The notes beneath the pieces were generated by a model that worked only from the letters and a program-made list of their open reading frames with translations, had not been told where the DNA came from and ran no database searches. DNA of 47,113 bases from Syntrophorhabdaceae bacterium PtaU1.Bin034 (GTDB lineage: Bacteria; Desulfobacterota_G; Syntrophorhabdia; Syntrophorhabdales; WCHB1-27): contig MVRP01000015.1 of the NCBI GenBank assembly GCA_002067405.1, positions 1 through 47,113 of the forward strand, in the 5' to 3' direction. Positions 9,655 through 17,661 of this stretch are shown here, piece after piece. The position numbers and the translations under genes were made by a program. Numbering within the stretch: position 1 is the first letter of the stretch; each line of letters opens with the position of its first letter.

Positions 9655-10683
9655 TTATTTCTGGTTCGTCTTCAAGTAATCGAGGCAGAAACTGAGCACC
9701 TGGTCGCCAGGCAGACCCTTTGCTTTAGTCGTCTTTACATAGTCATCCAATATGGGTCTTACCTGCTTCGCCCACCTGGCATCTTCTTCCTTGCTCAAGG
9801 TTACGATGGTTTTCTTCATCTGGACCATGAGGTCTCTACCTTCCTTATCGATCTCATCCCAGACCTTCCCCTGCTTGTCGATCCATTCCTCGTTGATCTT
9901 GTCGATTGTCTTCTGAACGTCAGGCGGCAAGCTATTCCACTTGTTTTTGTTCATAACAACAAACATACCGGTCGAATAAGCCGAGCCGAAGTTTTCTATT
10001 GAGCTGGTGACGACTTCGGCAAGCTTCCAGCCTTTCATTGCCTCGTAGGGAGCCATAATGCCTTCGGCCACACCCTTCGAAAGAGCATCATAGGACTCGG
10101 TCATGGGCATGCCAACGGGAGCGCCTCCGAGTGCCTGGGCGATTTTGGCACTCAGACCGGTTGACCGTATTTTCATACCCTTTATATCTTCCATTTTGCG
10201 GATCGCCTTTTTGCCGCTGTACAGGATTCCGGGACCGTGGGCGTGGAGATACAGAACTTTGACGTCGTCAAATTCCTTCGGTTTAAACTTCTGGTAATAG
10301 GCATTGATCATTCTTGTGGCCGTTAGTCCGCTCTTTGAGCCCAAAGGAAGGTCTATTACCTCAGTGAGCGGGAATTTCCCCCTCGTATATCCGAGAACAC
10401 TCTCGCCGATGTCGGTGATGCCCCTTACGACGCTGTCATACGTCTGGTTGGCGGGAGTAAGGGTTGCTCCAGGGTAATAGTTGATCTTCACCTTACCGTT
10501 GGTTCTCTTTTCGACCTCTTTGCACCACTGCTCAGCTACGATGCTGTTCTTGTGAGGCGCAGGGAAGAAGTTCGAGAACTTAAGAGTGATGGCCTTTTCT
10601 TGTGCAAAGCTGTTGTAAGACGGCACAAGAAAACAGAGAGACAGAGCGAAAACCAAAAACACGATCCTAGTACATTTTGCCAT
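9655..10683 (-). CDS. dctP: TRAP transporter solute-binding protein (DctP family), paralogue 2
   Basis: A 342-residue DctP-type periplasmic protein with a signal peptide ending at SFAQ (about residue 27). It is nearly collinear with the downstream paralogue, sharing FPAPHKNSI, KGLPGDQ and long identical stretches. The ATG at 10683 was chosen because a GGGGGG ribosome binding site lies 8 bases before it; an in-frame start farther upstream (10827) would add 48 residues ahead of the signal peptide. The two copies probably arose by tandem duplication and may bind related carboxylates. Again no DctQM genes are adjacent. Confidence 0.92.
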   Translation of the reverse strand: MAKCTRIVFLVFALSLCFLVPSYNSFAQEKAITLKFSNFFPAPHKNSIVAEQWCKEVEKRTNGKVKINYYPGATLTPANQTYDSVVRGITDIGESVLGYTRGKFPLTEVIDLPLGSKSGLTATRMINAYYQKFKPKEFDDVKVLYLHAHGPGILYSGKKAIRKMEDIKGMKIRSTGLSAKIAQALGGAPVGMPMTESYDALSKGVAEGIMAPYEAMKGWKLAEVVTSSIENFGSAYSTGMFVVMNKNKWNSLPPDVQKTIDKINEEWIDKQGKVWDEIDKEGRDLMVQMKKTIVTLSKEEDARWAKQVRPILDDYVKTTKAKGLPGDQVLSFCLDYLKTNQK

Positions 10684-10718
10684 AAAATTTCCCCCCGGTT
10701 GAAGTTTTTGATGTGGCT

Positions 10719-10748
10719 TTTTTACCAAATTCCAGCTCAGGATGTCAA
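10719..10748 (-). promoter_or_regulatory. Candidate sigma-70 promoter of dctP paralogue 2
   Basis: TTGACA (complement of 10743-10748) and TAAAAA (complement of 10719-10724), 18 bases apart on the minus strand, lie 36 bases before the ATG. The layout resembles the promoter of the paralogue. Confidence 0.4.
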
Positions 10749-10887
10749 GGAAATATTTGGCCCAGTAAAAAACAAAAAGTATCGAAGGTGTGGGCAATGA
10801 GAGGCCGAAGTGATCACCGAAACACACATGATGGAAAGGTATATCGAGCAGGGTCAGACCAGAACAGAACAGAATTGGGTCTTTTTC

Positions 10888-12006
10888 TTATCGATTCAGA
10901 AAATTCTCGACCGGAACATAGGGAAGATCGAAGGCTTCCGCCACTGCGGGATAGGTTACTTGGCCTTGCACCAGGTTGATCCCCTTTCGCAGGTCGCTAT
11001 TCCGGCTGACTGCCTCCTTCCAGCCATTTTCCGCCAGTGAAAGAACGTAGGGCAGGGTATTGAGGGTAAGCGCACGTGTTGCCGTTCGGGGGACAGCCCC
11101 GGGCATATTCGCCACGGTATAATGGACGATGCCCTCCTCAATATAAATCGGATCATCATGGGTTGTGGGTCGCGAGGTCTCGGCGCATCCTCCCTGATCG
11201 ATTGCGACGTCGACAAGGACGGACCCGGTCTTCATACCCTTGAGCATTTCTCTGGTTATCAAGCGGGGAGCCTTAGCGCCGGGAACGAGAACCGCCCCGA
11301 TAACAAGGTCCGCATAGGAGAGCACGGTTCTGGTATTGTAGCTGTCCGCGATCATCGTAACTGCCTGGCCGCGAAACATGTCATCGGCTAAGCGCAGCTT
11401 ATGAGGGCTGATGTCGAGGATCGTAACGGAAGCGCCCATGCCTGCAGCAATGCGGGCGGCGTTTGTGCCAACGTTTCCAGCACCCAGGATTGCGACACTG
11501 GCTGGAGGTACGCCAGGCACGCCTCCGAGTAAGACCCCCCGGCCTCCGAATGTCTCTTCGAGGTACTTGGCTCCTTCCTGGGGTGCCATCCGGCCGGCGA
11601 TCTCGCTCATAGGAGAAAGAAGAGGGAGGAACCCGCCCGCAGTTTCAACTGTCTCGTACGCTATGCCGATCACTTTTCTTTCTATAAGATTAATGGTGAG
11701 GCTCTCTGACGCGGCCAGGTGAAGATAGGTAAAGAGGATCTGCCCTTCCCTGAGCATCGGATATTCGGCAGGAAGCGGTTCTTTGACCTTTAATATGAGA
11801 TCGGCAGCGCCGAAAACGAATTGGGCGTCGGGCGCGATTTCCGCTCCCGCCCGCAGGTATTCCTGATCATCGAAACCACTGCCGATACCGGCACCTCCTT
11901 GAACGATAACTTTATGACCCCGGGAGACGAGTGTTTCCACACCTCCGGGAACAATCGCGACCCGGTTCTCTTCATTCTTGATCTCCTTTGGTATACCGAT
12001 AATCAC
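10888..12006 (-). CDS. ald: Alanine dehydrogenase
   Basis: A 372-residue enzyme of the alanine dehydrogenase/PNT family that interconverts L-alanine and pyruvate plus ammonium with NAD. Visible landmarks are IGIPKEIKNEENRVA at the N-terminus, the substrate-site KVKEPLPAEY and the Rossmann motif VAILGAGNVGTNAA. DVAIDQGGCAETSRPTTHDDP lies in the C-terminal half. Length matches the family when translation starts at the GTG at 12006, which has an AAGGAGGG site 7 bases upstream. It is monocistronic: the upstream OFA gene has its own terminator, and the ald promoter appears to overlap that hairpin. Confidence 0.95.
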   Translation of the reverse strand: MIIGIPKEIKNEENRVAIVPGGVETLVSRGHKVIVQGGAGIGSGFDDQEYLRAGAEIAPDAQFVFGAADLILKVKEPLPAEYPMLREGQILFTYLHLAASESLTINLIERKVIGIAYETVETAGGFLPLLSPMSEIAGRMAPQEGAKYLEETFGGRGVLLGGVPGVPPASVAILGAGNVGTNAARIAAGMGASVTILDISPHKLRLADDMFRGQAVTMIADSYNTRTVLSYADLVIGAVLVPGAKAPRLITREMLKGMKTGSVLVDVAIDQGGCAETSRPTTHDDPIYIEEGIVHYTVANMPGAVPRTATRALTLNTLPYVLSLAENGWKEAVSRNSDLRKGINLVQGQVTYPAVAEAFDLPYVPVENFLNR

Positions 12007-12049
12007 TCTCCGGCCCTCCTTCCGGATTTCTCGGATGATATATTCCTTG

Positions 12050-12078
12050 ATTATAAAAAAAAAGGGGCAATTTGTCAT
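12050..12078 (-). promoter_or_regulatory. Candidate ald promoter overlapping the OFA terminator
   Basis: On the minus strand, ATGACA (complement of 12073-12078) and a perfect TATAAT (complement of 12050-12055) are exactly 17 bases apart. The -35 lies in the loop of the terminator hairpin and the spacer covers its T-tract. A start near 12043 would give a leader of about 37 bases carrying the ald ribosome binding site. Confidence 0.6.
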
Positions 12079-12084
12079 TGCCCC
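12055..12084 (-). terminator. Rho-independent terminator of the OFA permease gene
   Basis: GGGGCAAT and ATTGCCCC (12064-12071 and 12077-12084) form an 8-bp stem with a 5-base loop. On the minus strand it is followed by nine T (12063-12055). It separates the OFA gene from ald. Confidence 0.88.
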
Positions 12085-12161
12085 TCTCGTGATTCTTTCG
12101 CAGTACCGAGTGCTTATGAGACCGCCGGTTTCCCGGAGGTCCGCTGGTGAGTCCTGCCGGT

Positions 12162-13394
12162 CTATGCCTTTTTTGGAGGCTTCAAAAGAACCAAAGCTAT
12201 GATGATGCCTACAATCGCCATGGCTGCGGTCGGTTTGAAAGCAACGAGATAACTGCCGAAGGTGTCCTTGGCACTTCCGGAAATGAGTCCTCCTATTATG
12301 GCGCCAAGACCGTAAGCACTGAAAACAACGCCATACTTCAGGGCATACCCTTCAAGGCCGAAAAATGTTGCGGTGGCGGTAGGACCAATTGCAAGCCAGC
12401 CGCCAAGACAGAGCCAGAAACCGCAAAAGCTCAACGTATAAAGCATAATCGAGCCCTGACCTGACACAAGCATGCCGGCAGAGGCGAAAAATATTATCAC
12501 AAAAGAGATGATAGCAGAGTTTCTCGGAGAAAGTTTGTCCGTGAGGACACCGAAGATCGGACGGCCGACACCGTTAAAGACTGCAAAGACAGAGACGAGT
12601 GTGGCAGCCATGCCTGTATCAAGACCGATCACTTCCTTTCCCACCGCGGCAGAAATCCCGATAGCCATAAGACCGGCCGTTGTCCCTATGACATAGCAGA
12701 GCCACAAGCCGTAAAAACTCGGGGTAGCAAGCATCTGGCCCATGGTGAACGATTTTGCTGCTGCAGCACCCTGGGCAGGTTTCCAACCGGGAGGTGTCCA
12801 ACCGGGAGCGGGAAATCTCATCGGAAGGGCGAGGACGACGTTGAGAATCAGGAAAATCACCCCCATGATCCCAAAGGTCGGAAGACAACCGTACGCTCCG
12901 ATACAGAACTTGGCGAAAGGAGCCGTGATAAAGGCTGAGGCGCCGAATCCGAGAAGGCTTAATCCCACGGCAAGACCCTTTTTGTCAGGAAACCATCGGG
13001 TAGCGACAGCGACAGGGCCTCCGTAAACTAGGCCAACTCCCGCACCTGCAATGATCCCGTAAGTGAGTATAACCATGCCGATGCTCGATGCCCATTGTGT
13101 CAGGATCCAGCCGATTCCCACTATGATGCCGCCGATGACCATGACCATCTTCGGACCGAACTTATCGATGAACCGGCCGGCAAAGAAGGTAAAGAGTGCA
13201 AAAACGGCGATAAAAATCATAAACGGCAGGTTACTTTGCGTTGCTCCTACGTTGAACAGGTCCTCGAGAGGTTTCTTGAATACGCTGTATGCGTAAACCG
13301 CGCCGAGACACATATTGATGATCATGTTGAGTATGATGAAAATCCACCGTCCGGTCAGTACCGGCATTCCGAATACTTTTTCTTCCTGCGCCAT
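12162..13394 (-). CDS. OFA-family MFS transporter (oxalate/formate antiporter type)
   Basis: A 410-residue, 12-helix major facilitator protein with the OFA-family start (GRWIFIILNMIINMCLGAVY-like first helix and AYSVFKKPLEDLF), the GRFIDKFGPK loop between helices 2 and 3, and the YGGPVAVATRWFPDKKGLAVGLSL stretch typical of the group. OFA members move small mono- and dicarboxylates such as oxalate, formate or lactate; the substrate here is unknown. A GGGAGGGGG site precedes the ATG at 13394. It has its own terminator and is divergent from the carbonic anhydrase gene. Confidence 0.9.
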   Translation of the reverse strand: MAQEEKVFGMPVLTGRWIFIILNMIINMCLGAVYAYSVFKKPLEDLFNVGATQSNLPFMIFIAVFALFTFFAGRFIDKFGPKMVMVIGGIIVGIGWILTQWASSIGMVILTYGIIAGAGVGLVYGGPVAVATRWFPDKKGLAVGLSLLGFGASAFITAPFAKFCIGAYGCLPTFGIMGVIFLILNVVLALPMRFPAPGWTPPGWKPAQGAAAAKSFTMGQMLATPSFYGLWLCYVIGTTAGLMAIGISAAVGKEVIGLDTGMAATLVSVFAVFNGVGRPIFGVLTDKLSPRNSAIISFVIIFFASAGMLVSGQGSIMLYTLSFCGFWLCLGGWLAIGPTATATFFGLEGYALKYGVVFSAYGLGAIIGGLISGSAKDTFGSYLVAFKPTAAMAIVGIIIALVLLKPPKKA

Positions 13395-13559
13395 TGTCCC
13401 CCTCCCAGCTATATCTCGTATTTTTTTGCCGAAAATTAGTGAAAGTTAGTACATTCTTGAGGCCAATGTCAAGAGTTTTGAGATTTTTTGCATGTTTTGA
13501 GTAGGTGAGCGGGATCCGGGAAGGCAAAAAGACTATACCGGTCAATTGCTCTTCAATCC

Positions 13560-13587
13560 TTGACAAGCTTCGAATCTGTTTGATACA
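13560..13587 (+). promoter_or_regulatory. Possible promoter of the carbonic anhydrase gene
   Basis: A perfect TTGACA at 13560-13565 is followed 16 bases later by GATACA (13582-13587), a poor -10. It lies about 57 bases before the ATG. Weak evidence. Confidence 0.3.
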
Positions 13588-13643
13588 GTCTTGCGATAGC
13601 GACGGTTCTATCGTTGATATTCGGGTGGCAAAAGGAGATTTCG

Positions 13644-14225
13644 ATGGCGGACGCGAGCGATGCTTTACAACGACTTTTGGACGGTAATGGAAGATACGTT
13701 GCAGGACGGAGCACCCACCCCAATCAGGGGACGGAAAGACGTGCGCAGGTTGTTTCAGGACAGAACCCTTTTGCAGTGATACTGGGCTGCTCTGACTCGA
13801 GAGTGCCTCCCGAGATCCTCTTTGATCAGGGAATAGGGGACCTGTTCATAATCCGTGTGGCTGGAAACATCGCAGATCCAACGGTATTGGGGAGTATCGA
13901 ATACGCGGTCGAACATCTGTCCGTACCTCTCGTCATTGTCCTCGGCCATGCAAAGTGCGGGGCGGTGCAGGCGGCTGTCAAAGGCGGAACTGCAGAGGGA
14001 CACGTGCAAGTGCTTATTAAGGCTATTCAGCCGGCTGTGGAAAAAGCGGCGGCAGAGAATGGTGGAGATATGGTTGAAAAGACCGTGATCGAGAACGTAT
14101 CGCTCGTCGTTTCACAAATCAAAAGTTCACCGCCCATCCTGTCAAAGATGGTTGGAGATGGACGGGTTAAGGTTGTGGGCGCCCGCTACGACCTGGAAAG
14201 CGGCCGGGTTGAGGTCGTGGGATAG
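13644..14225 (+). CDS. Beta-class carbonic anhydrase
   Basis: A 193-residue beta-carbonic anhydrase that interconverts CO2 and bicarbonate. All zinc and catalytic residues are visible: C49, D51 and R53 in CSDSRVPPE, and H102 and C105 in GHAKCGAV. The C-terminal GARYDLESGRVEVV strand is typical. No signal peptide, so cytoplasmic. The ATG at 13644 was chosen over an in-frame upstream start (13614) because AAAAGGAGA sits 5 bases before it. In an anaerobe such an enzyme may supply bicarbonate or CO2 for carboxylation reactions, but no direct link to a neighbour is seen. Confidence 0.95.
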   Translation: MADASDALQRLLDGNGRYVAGRSTHPNQGTERRAQVVSGQNPFAVILGCSDSRVPPEILFDQGIGDLFIIRVAGNIADPTVLGSIEYAVEHLSVPLVIVLGHAKCGAVQAAVKGGTAEGHVQVLIKAIQPAVEKAAAENGGDMVEKTVIENVSLVVSQIKSSPPILSKMVGDGRVKVVGARYDLESGRVEVVG

Positions 14226-14234
14226 AGAGAGACT

Positions 14235-14843
14235 TCACTGCACTGTTTTTTTGCCGCTTTGCTGAAGCACCATCGTGATAAGCTTCGATCTGCTGGAGGT
14301 GTTGTATTTCCTGAAGATCCTATTAAGATGGGCTTTGATGGTATGTTCGCTCAGAGAAAGGGTTGATGCTATCTCTCTGTTGGTATAGCCCTGGCAAACG
14401 AAGTCTATGATCTCCTTTTCACGTTCGGTAACACTGTCGGTTTTAACAGAAACCGGCGTCGCGGTATTTTGGCGCAAGAAAGCCTTCAGGGTATTGTTGT
14501 CCACCCAAATCTGTCCTTCATTCACTACCTGAAGTGCCTTCTTGAAGAGGTCGACTTCCGTGTCAAGAGAGAGAACCCCGTGTATGGGATAGGAGAGAAG
14601 GGCGGCTATGATCCTTTCTTTCTCGACCCCGGTATCGATCAAAAGAACCTTTGAAGTCGGAAAACCCGCAAACAAGCTTTGGGAAATACTGCTTATGTCT
14701 ACAAGGATGACATCCGGGACGAATCCGTCCGGGATCGATTTCTGGTGTATCACTACCTGTCCCTGATGACCATTACTTAACAAGAGGTTGTTAATCCCTT
14801 CCGAAACAAGATAACTGCTCAGCTTCACGAGAACATTCATCAC
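14235..14843 (-). CDS. LuxR-family response regulator-like transcription factor
   Basis: A 202-residue protein with a receiver-like N-terminal half and a LuxR/NarL helix-turn-helix at about 137-195 (SVTEREKEIIDFVCQGYTN, then STLSLSEHTIKAHLNRIFRKY). The receiver half is divergent. VILVDISS offers one possible phosphoacceptor Asp near residue 48, but the usual N-terminal acidic pair is absent, so it may not be phosphorylated. GAGGTGAAG precedes the ATG. It lies on the same strand as the T2SS genes, 240 bases beyond gspI. It is convergent with the carbonic anhydrase gene (9-base gap). CsgD-like regulators share this architecture. Confidence 0.82.
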   Translation of the reverse strand: MMNVLVKLSSYLVSEGINNLLLSNGHQGQVVIHQKSIPDGFVPDVILVDISSISQSLFAGFPTSKVLLIDTGVEKERIIAALLSYPIHGVLSLDTEVDLFKKALQVVNEGQIWVDNNTLKAFLRQNTATPVSVKTDSVTEREKEIIDFVCQGYTNREIASTLSLSEHTIKAHLNRIFRKYNTSSRSKLITMVLQQSGKKTVQ

Positions 14844-15083
14844 TTCACCTCAACTCAACTAAGGGATTGAGCACGATGTCTAAACTATGCTTCTTAATAA
14901 GTAATACTTTCCTTCTAAACCTCCTGTCGGTGGTTTTTGCATCAAGATATTAGTCTTTTAGGACGAGAAGTGCAACAAAAAAGCGGGTAGAACTGTGGAT
15001 CTGTATGAAACAAAAGAGGATTTGTTGTGGTTCTGCTGCAGGGATGCGTCAGGAGATTTTGTGTAGAGATGGACTGGCTCTCG
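14844..15083. other. Gap between gspI and the LuxR-type gene
   Basis: 240 bases without a credible gene. An imperfect inverted repeat with a short T run (AACCTCC ... GGTGGTTTTT near 14918-14938) faces the plus strand, where no transcript is expected; nothing else was recognised. Confidence 0.4.
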
Positions 15084-15461
15084 TCACTGTTTCGCTATGT
15101 AAGAAGTGAGAGAAACCGAGCGTGTCTTGTTTTCCCAAAGAACCTCGAGATCCATTTGACGTACCTCCTGGATCGGTGTCTCCGTGACTATTAGCCTGTA
15201 AAAGAAACCTGAAGGATCGTCCTCATCTACAAGACCCTCGGTCTTCCCAAGGGGAGGAAAGCCTGTCCGTTCGATCTCCTTCATCTTATCATCCGCAATA
15301 AGGGTTGCCTCTGTTATCTTCCTTGCATGGTCTTCCATATCCATCGATCTTATGACAAGAGTGACAAACGATACGAGGGCAATGGCTGCTACAGCCATTG
15401 CCACCATCACTTCAAGAAGCGTAATTCCTTCTTGCGAGCGTAACTTCTTCGATATAACCAT
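15084..15461 (-). CDS. gspI: Type II secretion minor pseudopilin GspI
   Basis: A 125-residue type II pseudopilin. The prepilin-peptidase site is EG|ITLLEVMVA (cleavage after G12, Glu at +5), and the hydrophobic helix follows; the ITLLEVMVA sequence is the GspI form. It would sit at the pseudopilus tip with GspH, GspJ and GspK. AGGAGA precedes the ATG at 15461, which lies inside the end of gspH, a 50-base overlap. It is the last gene of the T2SS block. Confidence 0.9.
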   Translation of the reverse strand: MVISKKLRSQEGITLLEVMVAMAVAAIALVSFVTLVIRSMDMEDHARKITEATLIADDKMKEIERTGFPPLGKTEGLVDEDDPSGFFYRLIVTETPIQEVRQMDLEVLWENKTRSVSLTSYIAKQ

Positions 15462-15942
15462 CTTCTCCTGTAACCTTCGCGGTAAGCGGGTTTATTATCA
15501 ACGAATAGAAGTCTTTTTCTCCTTCAAGGTGGAGCAATACCCGGTCCACCATCCCGCTCGGATGAAAAGTCATGTAAGCTTTTCCAAGCGGGAAGGATTC
15601 ACCGTTTATTACGACATCCTTGATGCGATAGTCCTCAGGCAATGCGAGATCGCCGGTCGGGACAAATCCGTTCTTTGCGTCTATGACGCCAACGCTTGCT
15701 TTGCCGTCTGAAATATCGAACTGTATAACCCTGTTTTCGTAGTTCGATACCGCCTCTTCCCTGATCAGGGAGACGTTGATGGAAAACGCCTCCAGTACGG
15801 CTTCCTTTCCCCTTTTTGTGCTCATATTCCATTTGGCCGATGCAAAGGTAAAAAACATGGCCAAAAGCATTACAACGACGAGCAGCTCTACAAGAGTGAA
15901 ACCGCTATTCCTTAGAGAGGTCCGCGCTCGAAATATCGCCAT
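15412..15942 (-). CDS. gspH: Type II secretion minor pseudopilin GspH
   Basis: A 176-residue pseudopilin with cleavage site SG|FTLVELLVV (after G14, Glu at +5), then a long hydrophobic helix and a soluble beta-rich domain. The ATG at 15942 gives the short basic leader expected; an in-frame start at 15978 would add 12 residues. Both the start and the stop overlap the neighbouring pseudopilin genes (gspG ends at 15905; gspI begins at 15461). Confidence 0.88.
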   Translation of the reverse strand: MAIFRARTSLRNSGFTLVELLVVVMLLAMFFTFASAKWNMSTKRGKEAVLEAFSINVSLIREEAVSNYENRVIQFDISDGKASVGVIDAKNGFVPTGDLALPEDYRIKDVVINGESFPLGKAYMTFHPSGMVDRVLLHLEGEKDFYSLIINPLTAKVTGEDGYIEEVTLARRNYAS

Positions 15943-16363
15943 TTTTCCCTGTTCCCCCCACCTCACCGTCAGAACCATAGCTCACCAGTTCGTAGTCCTT
16001 TCCTTCCTGGGCGGGCGATGTGTAGTAATAAGGGTTACCCCAGGGATCCTTGGGAACGGAGTCTCCTTCCAGGTATCCTCCTTCCCTCCATCTCTTGGGA
16101 ACAGGCGCGGTTTCAGGCTTCTTTATGAGCGCCATCAGCCCCTGATCGGTATTCGGATATGACCCGTTGTCGATTTTGTACATTTTGAGAGCGCTCTCAA
16201 TGGTTTTGATATCCAGTTTTGCCTTGGTTCGTCTCGCATCGTCAGGCGCTCCCATGAACTTCGGATAGAGTATGGCGGCAAAGACTCCGATGATGACGAT
16301 GACTATCATCAGTTCAACGAGAGTGAAAGCCCTATTGGTTCGCAATGTTCTTGTACGTTTCAT
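15905..16363 (-). CDS. gspG: Type II secretion major pseudopilin GspG
   Basis: A 152-residue major pseudopilin. The signature AFTLVELMIVIVIIGV helix is followed by the conserved ARRTKAKLDIKTIESALKMYKIDNGSYPNTDQGL segment and DPWGNPYYY, both diagnostic of GspG. The C-terminal ELVSYGSDGEVGGTGKNGDI loop is the calcium-binding region. An oddity is Ala (A12) rather than Gly before the cleavage point. Strong ribosome binding site, 14 bases after gspF. Confidence 0.96.
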   Translation of the reverse strand: MKRTRTLRTNRAFTLVELMIVIVIIGVFAAILYPKFMGAPDDARRTKAKLDIKTIESALKMYKIDNGSYPNTDQGLMALIKKPETAPVPKRWREGGYLEGDSVPKDPWGNPYYYTSPAQEGKDYELVSYGSDGEVGGTGKNGDISSADLSKE

Positions 16364-16377
16364 TCGTTCCTCCCTTG

Positions 16378-17595
16378 TTACTTGACCAGTAGTTTGTTCA
16401 TCTCGAAGAGCGGCAGCAGTATAGAGGCGAGAATAAAGAACACAACCACTCCGAGGATGACTATGATTAAAGGCTCCACCATTGACGTGAGGGCCGCTAT
16501 CTTCTGGTTCGCATTCGTCTCATAATGATCGGACACATTTGCGAGCATCTCTTCAAGATTTCCGCTCGATTCTCCAACTGACACCATATCTGCGACATAA
16601 GGGGGGAAAATCGAAGTTTCCCTCAATGCAATGGAAAGATCGGAACCTCTCTCGACCATTTTCGACATCTTGATGACCGCATCTGCAACAATGGAATTCT
16701 TCATAGTGGAGCTTACCACAATGAGGGACTGGAGCATGTGTACTCCACTCTTCAGCAAGGTCCCCATTATCTTGGCGAATCTGCTGATCAAAATCATCTG
16801 GTATAGCTTTCCGAATACAGGAAAACCGAGAACAAAGTTATCCCAGAACTGTTTGCCTTTCGGGTTTCGTGTGATCCAACGATAAAAGGCAAAAAGGGCA
16901 AGCCCCAGAGAGAGGGCGAAGATAAAAAGATAGCTGTTGACAAAATTCGTGATTGCCATGAGGATTTGCGTCGGAAGGGGCAGCTTCTGGTTTGCCCGGT
17001 CGAAGATCTTCAACACCATGGGCACCACTACAGTGATAAGAAAGGTGACGACTCCCACCCCGACGCAGGCCATTATCATGGGATAGGTGAGGGCTACCTT
17101 GATTTTCCCTCTGATAGCCGCCCGGCTTTCGAGCAGGTCAGCCTGATACTTGAGGATCGTATCAAGGGCCCCGGTCTTTTCACCGGCTGCAACAGAATAA
17201 ATAAAAAGGTTGTCGAATACTCCGGGGTGCGCTTTAAGCGCCTCCGAAAGCGAAGAGCCACCTTTCACCTCATCACGGAGATAAGAGATGATCTGCTTTT
17301 CCTTCTCTCCCTCAACCTGATTGGTAATAATGGTGAGGGCTTGAAAGAGAGGCACTCCTCCCTTCAAAAGGGAAGCGAGTTGTTGTGCAAGCTGAAGGGG
17401 CAGTCTTTGTCTTAGGCCGAAGGATAAAAGGAAACGGTTCTTGTTCTTTTCCCCTCTCTTTGACGTCTCTTTTATCGATACCAGATAAAGGCCTCTGTTC
17501 TTTATCTCGTTTTTTGCGGTCAACTCCCCATCGGCCTGTATGTAGCCATTCTCGAGCTTTCCCGCGCTGTTGATTGCATAATACTTGAAATTCAT
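16378..17595 (-). CDS. gspF: Type II secretion inner-membrane protein GspF
   Basis: A 405-residue GspF/PilC protein with two repeated cytoplasmic helical domains (LAQQLASLLKGGVPLFQAL near 80 and its repeat FAKIMGTLLKSGVHMLQSL near 270) and three membrane helices (about 168-190, 215-240 and 375-397). It anchors the GspE ATPase and drives pseudopilus assembly. Starts 66 bases after gspE and ends 14 bases before gspG. Confidence 0.96.
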   Translation of the reverse strand: MNFKYYAINSAGKLENGYIQADGELTAKNEIKNRGLYLVSIKETSKRGEKNKNRFLLSFGLRQRLPLQLAQQLASLLKGGVPLFQALTIITNQVEGEKEKQIISYLRDEVKGGSSLSEALKAHPGVFDNLFIYSVAAGEKTGALDTILKYQADLLESRAAIRGKIKVALTYPMIMACVGVGVVTFLITVVVPMVLKIFDRANQKLPLPTQILMAITNFVNSYLFIFALSLGLALFAFYRWITRNPKGKQFWDNFVLGFPVFGKLYQMILISRFAKIMGTLLKSGVHMLQSLIVVSSTMKNSIVADAVIKMSKMVERGSDLSIALRETSIFPPYVADMVSVGESSGNLEEMLANVSDHYETNANQKIAALTSMVEPLIIVILGVVVFFILASILLPLFEMNKLLVK

Positions 17596-17661
17596 CTACT
17601 ATCCTTGCTTCTCCTTACTTCTTGCGTCTTTCTGTCGCCACAGCGAGTCTGACATCACTAT

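Noticed and set aside
9655..10827. 390-residue version of the second DctP protein
   Set aside because: The extra 48 N-terminal residues precede a complete signal peptide and lack a ribosome binding site; ATG at 10683 has GGGGGG upstream.
10888..12078. Longer alanine dehydrogenase starting at 12078
   Set aside because: It would run across the OFA terminator hairpin, and the GTG at 12006 has a strong AAGGAGGG site and family-typical length.
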